Below are positions 10,401-18,171 of a stretch of DNA of 45,448 bases, piece after piece (positions within the stretch are counted from its first letter, which is position 1; every line of letters begins with the position of its first letter). The stretch spans positions 1 to 45,448 of the forward strand of contig CAZBOW010000016.1 in assembly GCA_964493635.1 (NCBI GenBank). The letters run 5' to 3'. This stretch comes from OLB6 sp964493635. GTDB taxonomy: Bacteria > Bacteroidota > Ignavibacteria > Kapaibacteriales > Kapaibacteriaceae. A program made the translations under genes and the position numbers. A model generated the notes under the pieces. It was given only the letters and a program-made list of their open reading frames with translations, searched no databases and was not told the origin of the DNA.

Positions 10401-12054
10401 GAGGCAGATCGGGATCGGCAACATCCACTTCGCCGGTCACCACCAGTCGTTGCTCCGGAATCAGGTCTGGCAGACCGTAGAGCAATGCTGCTGGGTCGGC
10501 GGCACTGTTCGGCTGGGCAAAGGGTGCAACGTTGGCATCGAGCGTATCGATGGTCAACAGGCCCGCCCCATTTCCTCGCACAACGGCCAGCAAATCCGTG
10601 ATTGGCTTTCCCGCAATCGTCGAATGATGCAGTTCGACCTGCGTGGTAGCATCCAGATCCTGCAGCGTCGTGCCCCGTCCCTGCATTCGTACGCGCCCGT
10701 TGATCACCGACGATACCGATCCTGCGGCCTCATCACCAAAGACAGACAGGTCGCCGGCGCGGACTTCGGCATTCAGATCGTATCCCAGCATTGGCTGGTC
10801 AAGTTGAAGCGTAAGGGTACCAACCACCTCACCCGGACGGTCCCTGCCCTTAACAGAGATCGTCAATGCGTGGTCTGGCTCGCCGGTCACACGAGCATAG
10901 TCCAGTCTGGTGCGTCCTAGGAATGGAAGCTCCGGCAGTGGCACGAAGCGTAGCCGTCGGCGCACGTCTGCATACTCGGCCGAAGACGACGTTACCGTCG
11001 CATCAAGGTGGAGGGGGCTGCCGTCGGAGAGGTGATCGACCACCACGCTGCCATATACCCGGCCATTGCCTGCCTGCAAGCGCAGATCAGAAACCGTGAC
11101 ACGGTTGCCATTGAATGCAGCAGAGGCCTCCAGGACGTATGAACCATCAACATCAATCTCCGGCAGGAAGTAACGGACTTCCGGCCCGGAGACAGCAGCA
11201 GCCTGTATCCGGGCCTGAATTCCCTCTCCCGTTCCGTCGAGTTGCATCTGACGCATTGTTGCCTCGGCCCGGATGTCACTACCATCGGTACGCAAGTGCA
11301 TGCCACTGAGTGCCAGGCCCTGCGGTCCAGCGCGCAGAACGGCTGTGAACTCGCGCAGACGCAGTGGCCCCCCAACCTGTTCGCCGGTGAGCTGGTTGAT
11401 CACCACGAGGTGGTCCGTCCGCGACGGATCACGGGAGAATCCCAGCCGGACAAAGGCGTCGAGATTCAGGTTCTTGAGCTCCAGGTGCAGTGGCGAGAAC
11501 GTGGTGGCATCGGCATACGGTGCTGTGCGATCGTTCACCACAACATGAGCCCCCTCAAGCCGAAGTGATCGCACAAGAATCGCCAGATCCAGTGGTGCCG
11601 ACGCAGTGGTGTCACTGGAAGGCCGCACGATGCGGTCGATATTCCAAACGCCAGATCGGTCCCGCTCCAGCGTGATCACCGGCCGTTGGATGGAGAGCTC
11701 CGACACGGCGATGCTGCCGTGAAGCAACGACGACACCTGATACGACAGTGTCAACTCGTCGGCCGTTACCACCGATGTGCCATTGGCCGTTAAGGTCACG
11801 CCGCGCAGTACCACACCGTGTAGCAGATCCAGATGCACCGATTCGATCGACAGGTCGGCCAGCAGTGCATTGTTTGCTGCTTGGACCAGCATGCGTGTAA
11901 ACCAACGACGAGCGGCCCCCGTGTGGGCAAGTGCCACAACAAGGGCCGCGAGAATACAGAGGGTCCCTACGCCACGGTAGAGCCATACCAGCAACGCAGC
12001 AGCCGCCCGACGCTTCCGCGTGGCGGGCTGCTGCTCTGGTACGATCTCACTCAC
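7405..12054 (-). CDS. TamB-like translocation/assembly module protein (DUF490, AsmA-like)
   Basis: A very large protein of 1549 residues. It has one N-terminal membrane anchor (about 19-45, LLVWLYRGVGTLCILAALVV) and then a long repetitive beta-rich periplasmic region (DLSIESVHLDLLHGVVLRGV, RDRSGVWNIDRIVRP and many similar units). The C-terminal region of about 350 residues (VLDVAAD, LLTMNFGPLEILVADLEQVD, GELNFSAGGLTNPTLKLTATYEDRR, GDVSYRVSGQIADLSGNSTF) matches the DUF490/TamB domain. Such proteins span the periplasm and take part in lipid transport or outer-membrane protein assembly. The start is GTG (GTGAGTGA) overlapping the isocitrate dehydrogenase stop by 8 bp. A TamA/BamA partner is not in the window. 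Confidence 0.88.
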   Translation of the reverse strand: MSEIVPEQQPATRKRRAAAALLVWLYRGVGTLCILAALVVALAHTGAARRWFTRMLVQAANNALLADLSIESVHLDLLHGVVLRGVTLTANGTSVVTADELTLSYQVSSLLHGSIAVSELSIQRPVITLERDRSGVWNIDRIVRPSSDTTASAPLDLAILVRSLRLEGAHVVVNDRTAPYADATTFSPLHLELKNLNLDAFVRLGFSRDPSRTDHLVVINQLTGEQVGGPLRLREFTAVLRAGPQGLALSGMHLRTDGSDIRAEATMRQMQLDGTGEGIQARIQAAAVSGPEVRYFLPEIDVDGSYVLEASAAFNGNRVTVSDLRLQAGNGRVYGSVVVDHLSDGSPLHLDATVTSSSAEYADVRRRLRFVPLPELPFLGRTRLDYARVTGEPDHALTISVKGRDRPGEVVGTLTLQLDQPMLGYDLNAEVRAGDLSVFGDEAAGSVSSVINGRVRMQGRGTTLQDLDATTQVELHHSTIAGKPITDLLAVVRGNGAGLLTIDTLDANVAPFAQPNSAADPAALLYGLPDLIPEQRLVVTGEVDVADPDLPRYMATIRTQDLNVAELLDIPSLPNVLSSRFTVNGRGAALDDIFGSLDGRVTMLVLRDRALLPFNIDLLSTSTVAGRSVRVRSDFGSVSIDGAFVPSSLVRALSGAIGAVQEVIDQRLADFQTNAGGKDSLVIAVETMDASIDVDLYETSPINLFLSEESVSGTARISMRVRSSPSEVLIDVPEFYVDGLQIETPTTDVYADPTSARARLEIVDLQQNARVALLQVEGSCDSVLRINDLTLKSPAVRLSESEGVATLHAASGINSMAASVHGNLRTVESGTLVSIDSASYSLDATRGLTWTLQQPSTITMTQGTGVVDSMTFARAMREVVTVSGTASSTALDSVRVAVQSFPLNDIPLLISLSSDDPVRLLDGQLSSATVLVDGTWEQPEITVDLTAEGITYNRAPIGTLRAMLQHRFGTITGKATVIDPLSKRSEHALDITVGALPLDLSFTDVPTRWNVSAPISLGLQARSLSLAAVEPFLPAVESVRGAADATITVSGTPQKIQLKGDGWFSNGMFLASATNMVYQAQGRIHLDNNTLHIDSVLVVNLDRDLRGGSAVARGVVVFDGLSADSIDFVVQATTRTGVKVMSKASQARSPQLFGDFVVRTGEKPIRLFGKLASPRLTGDMIVRYADVIFPQDRSSTKARRTLFTYSREAPFQASQRSILDVAADTQIGSSATDTLPLTPSQETLSDAASQAVRAILEEQSADFVDALQFDLNVFLEGRTLLTMNFGPLEILVADLEQVDRNVPLTFVGSFGDNSTNLRGSVRVKEGASTYKFYKPFKTSGELNFSAGGLTNPTLKLTATYEDRRIVNERTEDYKVELGITGTKNKPKIAYRVWRNGREVVGDSAKVAGDALMLILVGRTQDELFSEGQGDLVGQVSSSLSAVATSALSDVVSELGVFVQNAQLDIGADFTQSRLTLSGQLFGDVSYRVSGQIADLSGNSTFTITIPLSVLGDEEALRYLRADFSHTVNNSGNITRQSRLWEIKLGARLP

Positions 12055-13432
12055 CCTGGGCCTTGGAGTACCGTGGTTCGCTGTTACAGGTATTCAACAG
12101 CTCGACGTGACACCAGCGAATCCCCTTCTCTTCAAGAGCATGGAGCACGCCCAGGACGTCGGCCGTGGTGACTGGTCCTGTCGACGACGTATAGCGGCAT
12201 CGGTGATGATCCACGATCATGATCTCTGGCTGTGGTCCTGGATACACCTTCGTACCACGGTTGGACATCATCGTCAGCTGGAGCGAGCCCACCGTTGGTG
12301 GAACTGGTGGCAGTCCGCCTGGCCATTCCACAAACACATCGGCACCCACCAGTGTCCAGTCCTCCTTGGTGTCGGCCGGAATCGGATGCGTCACACGCAC
12401 CGGCTGTTCGGAGACCGCCTGCTCGGCAGGCACGGGGTGCATGTTCGCGATGATCGCATCGGTGAATTCGGTGGTCGACAACGAGCCACCCAGATCGCGT
12501 GTGCGCTGGCCATCGGCGAGGGTCTTCATCAGGGCATTGTTCACCGCATCGGCATAGCTGTACAAGCCCATATACTGGAGCATCTGAACAGCCGACAGCA
12601 GCAATGCCGTGGGGTTGGCAAGGTTCTTTCCGGCGATGTCGGGAGCCGAACCGTGAACGGCCTCGAACACGGCGACATCCCGACCGATGTTGCCACCGGG
12701 TGCTACGCCCAAGCCCCCTACCAATCCGGCACAGAGGTCGCTAACGATATCACCGAACAGGTTCGGCAGTACCAGCACGTCGAACTGCTCCGGCCGGGAA
12801 ACCAGCTGCATACAGCAGTTGTCCACGATGACGTCGTCGGCCTCGATGTCCGTGTACTCCGCCGCTACCTGACGGAAACACTCCAGAAACAGACCGTCGG
12901 TAATCTTCATGATGTTGGCTTTATGCACGGCCGTCACGCGCTTACGTCCCAGCTTGCGCGCCGTTTCGAACGCATAGCGTGCAATGGCCAACGAACCCTG
13001 ACGCGTGATCAGCTTCAAACACTGGGCAACGTTGGGCGTCTGGAAGTGCTCGATGCCACCGTAAGTATCCTCGATGTTCTCGCGAATCACCAGCAGGTCG
13101 ATGTTCTCGTAGCGGGAGGGGGCTCCGGGAATCGTACGCGCCGGACGCACGTTGGCATAGAGCTCCAGCGTTTTCCGGATGGTCACATTCACCGACTTGT
13201 GTCCGCCGCCCACCGGCGTTGTTGTGGGCCCTTTGATGGCCACACCGTTCCGCTTGATGCTTTCCAGCGTTTCTGGGGGCACACCGTTTCCGAATTTTTC
13301 GATGGCCTCGAGGCCGGCCATGGCCTCCTCGAACTCCACCGGTACGTTGGCGGCCGTAAAGATGCGGATCAGAGCATCGGCAATTTCGGGACCGATACCA
13401 TCGCCTTTGATCAGGGTGACTGTGTGTTTCAT
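12047..13432 (-). CDS. icd: isocitrate dehydrogenase, NAD-type signature, with C-terminal extension
   Basis: A 461-residue decarboxylating dehydrogenase of the isocitrate/isopropylmalate family. The substrate loop is SVNVTIRKTLELYANVRPA (about 80-98) and the metal site region includes LPNLFGDIVSDL. The cofactor loop reads HGSAPDIAGKN (D265-I266). Asp-Ile at this place is typical of NAD users, while E. coli-type NADP enzymes have Lys-Tyr. After the core (about residue 330) there is an extra domain of about 130 residues, as in the Thermus-type enzyme. Homoisocitrate or isopropylmalate dehydrogenases lack that extension, so isocitrate is the best call. It lies between thiolase and tamB on the same strand. 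The start ATG at 13432 gives the canonical TLIKGDGIGPEI beginning. Confidence 0.85.
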   Translation of the reverse strand: MKHTVTLIKGDGIGPEIADALIRIFTAANVPVEFEEAMAGLEAIEKFGNGVPPETLESIKRNGVAIKGPTTTPVGGGHKSVNVTIRKTLELYANVRPARTIPGAPSRYENIDLLVIRENIEDTYGGIEHFQTPNVAQCLKLITRQGSLAIARYAFETARKLGRKRVTAVHKANIMKITDGLFLECFRQVAAEYTDIEADDVIVDNCCMQLVSRPEQFDVLVLPNLFGDIVSDLCAGLVGGLGVAPGGNIGRDVAVFEAVHGSAPDIAGKNLANPTALLLSAVQMLQYMGLYSYADAVNNALMKTLADGQRTRDLGGSLSTTEFTDAIIANMHPVPAEQAVSEQPVRVTHPIPADTKEDWTLVGADVFVEWPGGLPPVPPTVGSLQLTMMSNRGTKVYPGPQPEIMIVDHHRCRYTSSTGPVTTADVLGVLHALEEKGIRWCHVELLNTCNSEPRYSKAQGE

Positions 13433-13478
13433 GGTTCCAGTGTGAAATGAAGGATAATAGACGTGTGTCGAAGCGACG

Positions 13479-14651
13479 TTACACCAGCTCAACAATCATA
13501 GCACTTGCTTCACCGCCACCAATGCAGAGAGTGGCCAAACCGACCTTCTTGCCGTGGGTCCGCAAGGCATGAACCAGTGTGGTGAGCACCCGAGCTCCTG
13601 ACGCACCAATGGGGTGCCCAAGTGCAACAGCGCCTCCGTGAATGTTGACCTTGCTGTGCGGAATCTCCAGTGACTGCTGTGCAGCGAGCGTAACCACGGC
13701 AAATGCCTCGTTAATCTCGTAGAGATCAATGTCGGCAACACTCATGCCGGCCTTTGCCGTCACCTTTTTGATGGCCTCGATGGGGGCTGAGGTAAACTCC
13801 ATTGGGGCGTGAGCGTAAGATGCCTGGGCAACGATCCGCGCCATGGGCTTCAAGTTGTGCGTCGTCAGTGCTGCTTCCGAAGCGATCACCAAGGCGGCGG
13901 CGCCGTCATTGATCGTTGAGGCATTAGCGGCGGTCACCGTGCCATCCTTGGTGAACACCGGCTTGAGCGAGGAGATTTTATCAAACTGCACACGACCCGG
14001 TTCCTCGTCGGTATCGATGATCGTATCGCCTTTCCGGCCAGAGATCGTCACGGGAGCGATTTCACCGGCGAATCGACCCTCGGCAATTGCCGCCTGGGCG
14101 CGCTTGTACGATTCGATGGTGAAGGCGTCCTGCTCTTCGCGGCTGATGTTGCATGTGGTGGCGCATAGGTCGGCGGCATTGCCCATGGGCACTTGATTGT
14201 ACACCTCCCAGAGGCCGTCCCACTGCATCAGATCCACCATGCGGGCGTCGCCAAACTTTACCCCTTTGCGCGAGTCCAGCATGGCATGGGGGGCGTTGGT
14301 CATCGACTCTTGGCCTCCGGCAACAACTACCTCGGCATCACCGCATCGGATGGCCTGGTCGGCAAGCATCACGGACTTCAAACCCGAGCCGCACACCTTG
14401 TTGATCGTCATACAGGCCGTGTGGTGGGAAAGTCCAGCGAAGATGGCCGCCTGACGCGCGGGCGCCTGGCCTACCCCACCGGTGAGCACATTGCCCATGA
14501 TGACCTCATCGACGCGGTGAGGATCTACGTTGGCGCGTTCGACAGCGGCCTTGATGGCAACGGCCCCAAGTTGCGGTGCCGACAGCGAGCTGAGTGAACC
14601 GAGTAAGGCCCCAATGGGCGTGCGTGCAGCGGAGATGATGTAGGACGACAT
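13479..14651 (-). CDS. acetyl-CoA acetyltransferase (thiolase)
   Basis: A 390-residue type II thiolase that condenses or cleaves acetoacetyl-CoA or longer 3-ketoacyl-CoA. All catalytic residues are present: nucleophilic C87 in INKVCGSGLKSV, H346 in GGAVALGHPIGASGARV and C376 in ATLCIGGGEASAM. The N-terminus YIISAARTPIGALLGSL is canonical and fixes the start at 14651. It opens the operon thiolase-icd-tamB, 46 bp before icd. A -7 promoter element sits about 50 bp upstream. Biosynthetic versus degradative use cannot be told; the acyl-CoA dehydrogenase and CoA-transferase nearby favour acyl-CoA catabolism. Confidence 0.94.
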   Translation of the reverse strand: MSSYIISAARTPIGALLGSLSSLSAPQLGAVAIKAAVERANVDPHRVDEVIMGNVLTGGVGQAPARQAAIFAGLSHHTACMTINKVCGSGLKSVMLADQAIRCGDAEVVVAGGQESMTNAPHAMLDSRKGVKFGDARMVDLMQWDGLWEVYNQVPMGNAADLCATTCNISREEQDAFTIESYKRAQAAIAEGRFAGEIAPVTISGRKGDTIIDTDEEPGRVQFDKISSLKPVFTKDGTVTAANASTINDGAAALVIASEAALTTHNLKPMARIVAQASYAHAPMEFTSAPIEAIKKVTAKAGMSVADIDLYEINEAFAVVTLAAQQSLEIPHSKVNIHGGAVALGHPIGASGARVLTTLVHALRTHGKKVGLATLCIGGGEASAMIVELV

Positions 14652-14702
14652 ATCAGAGGTTCCTGGATGAGGGGATGCTTGTAACACGGTAGTAACCGCA
14701 CA

Positions 14703-14710
14703 CAAAAATA
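14703..14710 (-). promoter_or_regulatory. -7 promoter element of the thiolase operon (TATTTTTG)
   Basis: On the minus strand the octamer TATTTTTG matches TAnnTTTG exactly, 51 bp before the thiolase ATG. The same octamer occurs on the other strand 53 bp upstream, forming a divergent promoter pair with atpD. Confidence 0.6.
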
Positions 14711-14762
14711 CCATGTGGAAAGTTGCGAGCCATTCAGTTATGGCGACTTAAGAGCGAATCTC

Positions 14763-14770
14763 TATTTTTG
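14763..14770 (+). promoter_or_regulatory. -7 promoter element of atpD (TATTTTTG)
   Basis: TATTTTTG matches TAnnTTTG exactly and lies 52 bp before the atpD ATG. It is the plus-strand half of a divergent promoter pair in a 171-bp intergenic region, one of the largest in the window. No clear -33 TTTG was seen. Confidence 0.6.
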
Positions 14771-14822
14771 CAGGTCGTTTTGTTACCGTCATCTCCCACG
14801 TCATCTCATTTAACGAGTTAGC

Positions 14823-16235
14823 ATGAACAAGGGCCGTATCGTTCAGGTCATCGGACCGGTGGTCGACGTTGAATTCACCGCAGGTGAAATCCCACCCGTT
14901 CTTAACGCACTGCACATCCCCCGCACGTCATCCGACACGGGCAAGCAGGAGATCCTCGTCTGCGAGGTGCAGCAGCACCTCGGTGAGGACCGCGTCCGTT
15001 CGATCGCCATCGATTCGACCGATGGTTTGGTGCGCGGCATGGAAGTGCACGATACCGGCGCTCCGATCTCGGTTCCTGTAGGGCCGTCCGTTCTTGGCCG
15101 CCTGATCAATGTTACCGGTGAAGGCATTGACGGTCGTGATCCGATCAAGTCGGAGAAGAAGTGGTCGATCCACCGCCCGGCTCCATCGTTTGCCAGCTTG
15201 TCGACGCAGTCGGAGATGTTCGAGACCGGTATCAAGGTGATCGACTTGATCGAGCCCTTCACCAAGGGTGGCAAGACGGGTCTCTTTGGAGGCGCCGGTG
15301 TAGGCAAGACGGTGATCATTCAGGAGCTGATCCACAACATCGCCAAGCAGCACGGCGGCTATTCCGTGTTTGCCGGCGTCGGCGAGCGGACGCGTGAGGG
15401 CAACGACCTGTACCTCGAGATGACGGAATCGGGGGTTATCGACAAGACCGCTCTGGTGTTCGGTCAGATGAACGAGCCACCGGGAGCCCGTGCTCGTGTG
15501 GCGCTCACGGCGTTGACGATGGCAGAGTACTTCCGCGATGAAGAAGGTCGCGACGTTCTTCTCTTCGTGGATAACATCTTCCGCTTCACGCAAGCAGGCT
15601 CGGAAGTATCGGCACTCCTTGGCCGGATGCCTTCGGCCGTAGGATATCAACCAACGCTGGCTACCGAGATGGGTGTGCTCCAAGAGCGCATCGCCTCGAC
15701 GGACAAAGGTTCGATTACCTCGGTTCAGGCCGTGTACGTGCCTGCCGACGACTTGACGGACCCTGCACCAGCCAACACGTTTACGCACTTGGACGCTACC
15801 ACCGTATTGTCGCGCCAGATTGCTGAGTTGGGCATCTACCCGGCCGTGGATCCGTTGGATTCGACCTCTCGCATCTTGGATCCGCTGGTGATTGGCAACG
15901 ACCACTATACCACGGCCATGCGGGTGAAGCAGATTCTGCAGTCGTACAAGGACCTGCAAGACATCATCTCGATTCTTGGTATGGACGAACTCTCCGACGA
16001 AGACAAGCAGACTGTCTATCGGGCACGGAAGATCCAGCGTTTCTTCTCCCAACCGTTCCACGTGGCCGAGCAGTTTACCGGCTTCCCCGGACGCTACGTC
16101 AAGGTCGAGGACACGATTGCCGGATTTAAGGCCATCCTCAACGGTGATGTGGACCACGTTCCCGAGGGTATGTTCTCCTACAAGGGAACACTCGATGAAG
16201 TTCTTGAAGCGTATCAGAAGTCGCAGAACGCATGA
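14823..16235 (+). CDS. atpD: F1 ATP synthase subunit beta
   Basis: A 470-residue catalytic subunit of F-type ATP synthase. The P-loop GGAGVGKT is at 156-163, followed by GVGERTREGNDLYLEM and the Walker B region DVLLFVDNIFRF. ALLGRMPSAVGYQPTLATEMG is highly conserved. Length and start (MNKGRIVQVIGPVVDVEF) are standard. The stop overlaps atpC by ATGA (16232-16235). The other atp genes are not adjacent; a separate atpD-atpC pair is common in Bacteroidota and Chlorobi. Confidence 0.98.
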   Translation: MNKGRIVQVIGPVVDVEFTAGEIPPVLNALHIPRTSSDTGKQEILVCEVQQHLGEDRVRSIAIDSTDGLVRGMEVHDTGAPISVPVGPSVLGRLINVTGEGIDGRDPIKSEKKWSIHRPAPSFASLSTQSEMFETGIKVIDLIEPFTKGGKTGLFGGAGVGKTVIIQELIHNIAKQHGGYSVFAGVGERTREGNDLYLEMTESGVIDKTALVFGQMNEPPGARARVALTALTMAEYFRDEEGRDVLLFVDNIFRFTQAGSEVSALLGRMPSAVGYQPTLATEMGVLQERIASTDKGSITSVQAVYVPADDLTDPAPANTFTHLDATTVLSRQIAELGIYPAVDPLDSTSRILDPLVIGNDHYTTAMRVKQILQSYKDLQDIISILGMDELSDEDKQTVYRARKIQRFFSQPFHVAEQFTGFPGRYVKVEDTIAGFKAILNGDVDHVPEGMFSYKGTLDEVLEAYQKSQNA

Positions 16236-16654
16236 GCACCGACCACATCCTCCACGTGAGCATCGTAACGCCGGCATCCCCTGCCTTTGAAGGCACGGCG
16301 CTGGCCGTGACGGTTCCCGGCTCCGATAGCCCCTTTCAGGTTCTGTACAATCACGCGCCGATCATCTCCTCGTTGGAGATTGGTGTGGTCAAGATTGAAG
16401 ATCCAGCGAATAAGGTTGTGGTGTTTGCAGCGAAGGAAGGCTTTGTGGAAGTCCTTCGCAATACTGTGAACATCGTGGTCGAGGAGTTAGTGGACGCAAC
16501 CACGATTAATGCTACGGACGCTGAGCAGCACGTCGACCGTGCTCGAGCACACTATAACGACGTCTCCGGACGTGAGGCCAAGGAGGCAGCACTGCGTGAC
16601 TTGCATTGGGCTGAAGCCCAGTGGCGCGCCGCAAAGCTGGCTCGAGGTCTGTAA
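16232..16654 (+). CDS. atpC: F1 ATP synthase subunit epsilon
   Basis: A 140-residue central-stalk subunit that couples rotation to catalysis and can inhibit ATP hydrolysis. The N-terminal beta-sandwich is clear (HVSIVTPASPAFEGTALAVTVPG, FQVLYNHAPIISSLEIGVV, FAAKEGFVEVLRNTVNIVVE), followed by the helical hairpin rich in Ala, Glu and Arg. The start overlaps the atpD stop by ATGA. guaB follows after only nine bases, so the two ATP synthase genes are probably co-transcribed with it. Confidence 0.95.
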   Translation: MSTDHILHVSIVTPASPAFEGTALAVTVPGSDSPFQVLYNHAPIISSLEIGVVKIEDPANKVVVFAAKEGFVEVLRNTVNIVVEELVDATTINATDAEQHVDRARAHYNDVSGREAKEAALRDLHWAEAQWRAAKLARGL

Positions 16655-16663
16655 GGCTTACAT

Positions 16664-18133
16664 ATGACTGACGGAAAGATTCGTGCTGAGGGCATCACGT
16701 TTGATGATGTCCTACTGGTTCCCCGTTACTCTGACGTGCTCCCCCGGGACGCTCGCACCACCACGCGCCTGACGCGGCACCTGCGACTGAACATTCCAAT
16801 TGTCAGTGCGGCGATGGACACCGTCACCGAGTCGGCTATGTCGATTGCCTTAGCGCGCGAGGGCGGTATCGGTATCATCCACAAGAACATGACCATGCAG
16901 CGCCAGGCCGAAGAGGTCGATAAGGTGAAGCGGTCGGAGAGTGGCATGATCCGAAAGCCTTTTACGCTGCGTCGCACCTCGACGGTGGATGAAGCACGCC
17001 AGCTGATGCAACGCTATAAGGTTAGCGGGTTTCCTGTCGTGGACGATGCCAACGTTCTGCTGGGCATTGTTACCAATCGCGACATGCGCTTTGCAACCTC
17101 GCCTACCATGCTCGTCGATGAGATCATGACATCCAATGGTTTGATTACCGGTCCGGTTGGTCTTACCCTGGATGATGCCGAATCGATCCTTCAGCAGCAT
17201 CGCATTGAGAAGCTTCCCATTGTGAACGCCGACGGCACACTGGCGGGTTTGATGACGGTAAAGGACATTCAAAAGAAGCGGACCTACCCTCGCGCTGCCA
17301 AGGACGACCAAGGTCGGCTGGTGGTTGGTGCCGCACTGGGCATCTCCCCCGATACGCTCGACCGCGTTACAGCCTTGGTGGAAGCCGGTGTTGACGTCGT
17401 GGTGGTGGATACCGCTCATGGACACACCAAGGGCGTCCTTAGCACGGTAACGGCCATCAAGAAGCAGTACCCAACCTTGGAAGTGGTTGGTGGCAACATC
17501 GGAACGGCCGAAGCGGCCCAGGCACTGATCGACGCAGGGGCCGACGCCGTCAAGGTTGGCATCGGTCCGGGATCGATTTGCACAACGCGCATTGTTGCCG
17601 GTGTTGGTGTGCCACAGATCACGGCCGTCATGGATGTTGCCAGTGTGTGTGCACAGCATGGTGTTCCCGTGATTGCCGACGGCGGCATCAAGCAAACCGG
17701 TGATCTGGCCAAGGCCATTGCCGCAGGGGCCGACACCGTGATGGTAGGGGGCTTACTGGCTGGTCACGAGGAATCTCCGGGAGAAAAGGTCCAGCTTGAA
17801 GGCCGCGCCTACAAGATCTATCGGGGCATGGGCTCCCTAGGGGCGATGGGCCAAGGCAGTGCCGATCGCTACTTCCAAGATGTTGAGGACGAAATCAGCA
17901 AGCTTGTGCCCGAGGGTATCGAGGGTCGCGTCCCGTACAAGGGATCCGTCAGCGATACCGTGTACCAATTGGTGGGCGGACTACGCTCGGCTATGGGCTA
18001 TTGCGGCTGTGCCACCATTGAAGACATGCACGATCATGCGCAGTTTGTTCGTATGACGGCGGCGGGCTTGCGAGAGTCGCATCCACACGATGTGATTATC
18101 ACCAAGGAATCTCCGAACTACTACACCCGGTAA
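16664..18133 (+). CDS. guaB: inosine-5'-monophosphate dehydrogenase
   Basis: A 489-residue enzyme for the NAD-dependent oxidation of IMP to XMP, the committed step to GMP. The TIM barrel begins with ITFDDVLLVPRYSDVLP. Two CBS domains occupy about residues 97-205 (SGFPVVDDANVLLGIVTNRD and IEKLPIVNADGTLAGLMTV). The active-site loop is GPGSICTTRIVAGVGVPQ with catalytic C306, and the flap has GSADRYFQD. Length is normal. It follows atpC by nine bases and precedes the M24 peptidase by 38 bp. Confidence 0.97.
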   Translation: MTDGKIRAEGITFDDVLLVPRYSDVLPRDARTTTRLTRHLRLNIPIVSAAMDTVTESAMSIALAREGGIGIIHKNMTMQRQAEEVDKVKRSESGMIRKPFTLRRTSTVDEARQLMQRYKVSGFPVVDDANVLLGIVTNRDMRFATSPTMLVDEIMTSNGLITGPVGLTLDDAESILQQHRIEKLPIVNADGTLAGLMTVKDIQKKRTYPRAAKDDQGRLVVGAALGISPDTLDRVTALVEAGVDVVVVDTAHGHTKGVLSTVTAIKKQYPTLEVVGGNIGTAEAAQALIDAGADAVKVGIGPGSICTTRIVAGVGVPQITAVMDVASVCAQHGVPVIADGGIKQTGDLAKAIAAGADTVMVGGLLAGHEESPGEKVQLEGRAYKIYRGMGSLGAMGQGSADRYFQDVEDEISKLVPEGIEGRVPYKGSVSDTVYQLVGGLRSAMGYCGCATIEDMHDHAQFVRMTAAGLRESHPHDVIITKESPNYYTR

Positions 18134-18141
18134 CAGTACAC

Positions 18142-18161
18142 GGTACATCTAGGTACATCTA
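18142..18161. repeat. 10-bp perfect tandem duplication upstream of the M24 peptidase
   Basis: ggtacatcta occurs twice in a row in the 38-bp gap between guaB and the next gene, ending 10 bp before the ATG and just before the AAGGA ribosome-binding site. Copy-number change would alter leader length. Confidence 0.8.
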
Positions 18162-18171
18162 AAGGATAAGC

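Noticed and set aside
12020..13450. A 476-codon open frame on the plus strand.
   Set aside because: It lies wholly opposite the clearly recognisable isocitrate dehydrogenase and has no family resemblance; it is a GC-driven antisense frame.
14928..16277. A 449-codon open frame antisense to atpD.
   Set aside because: It is low-complexity, Arg/His-rich and opposite a highly conserved gene.
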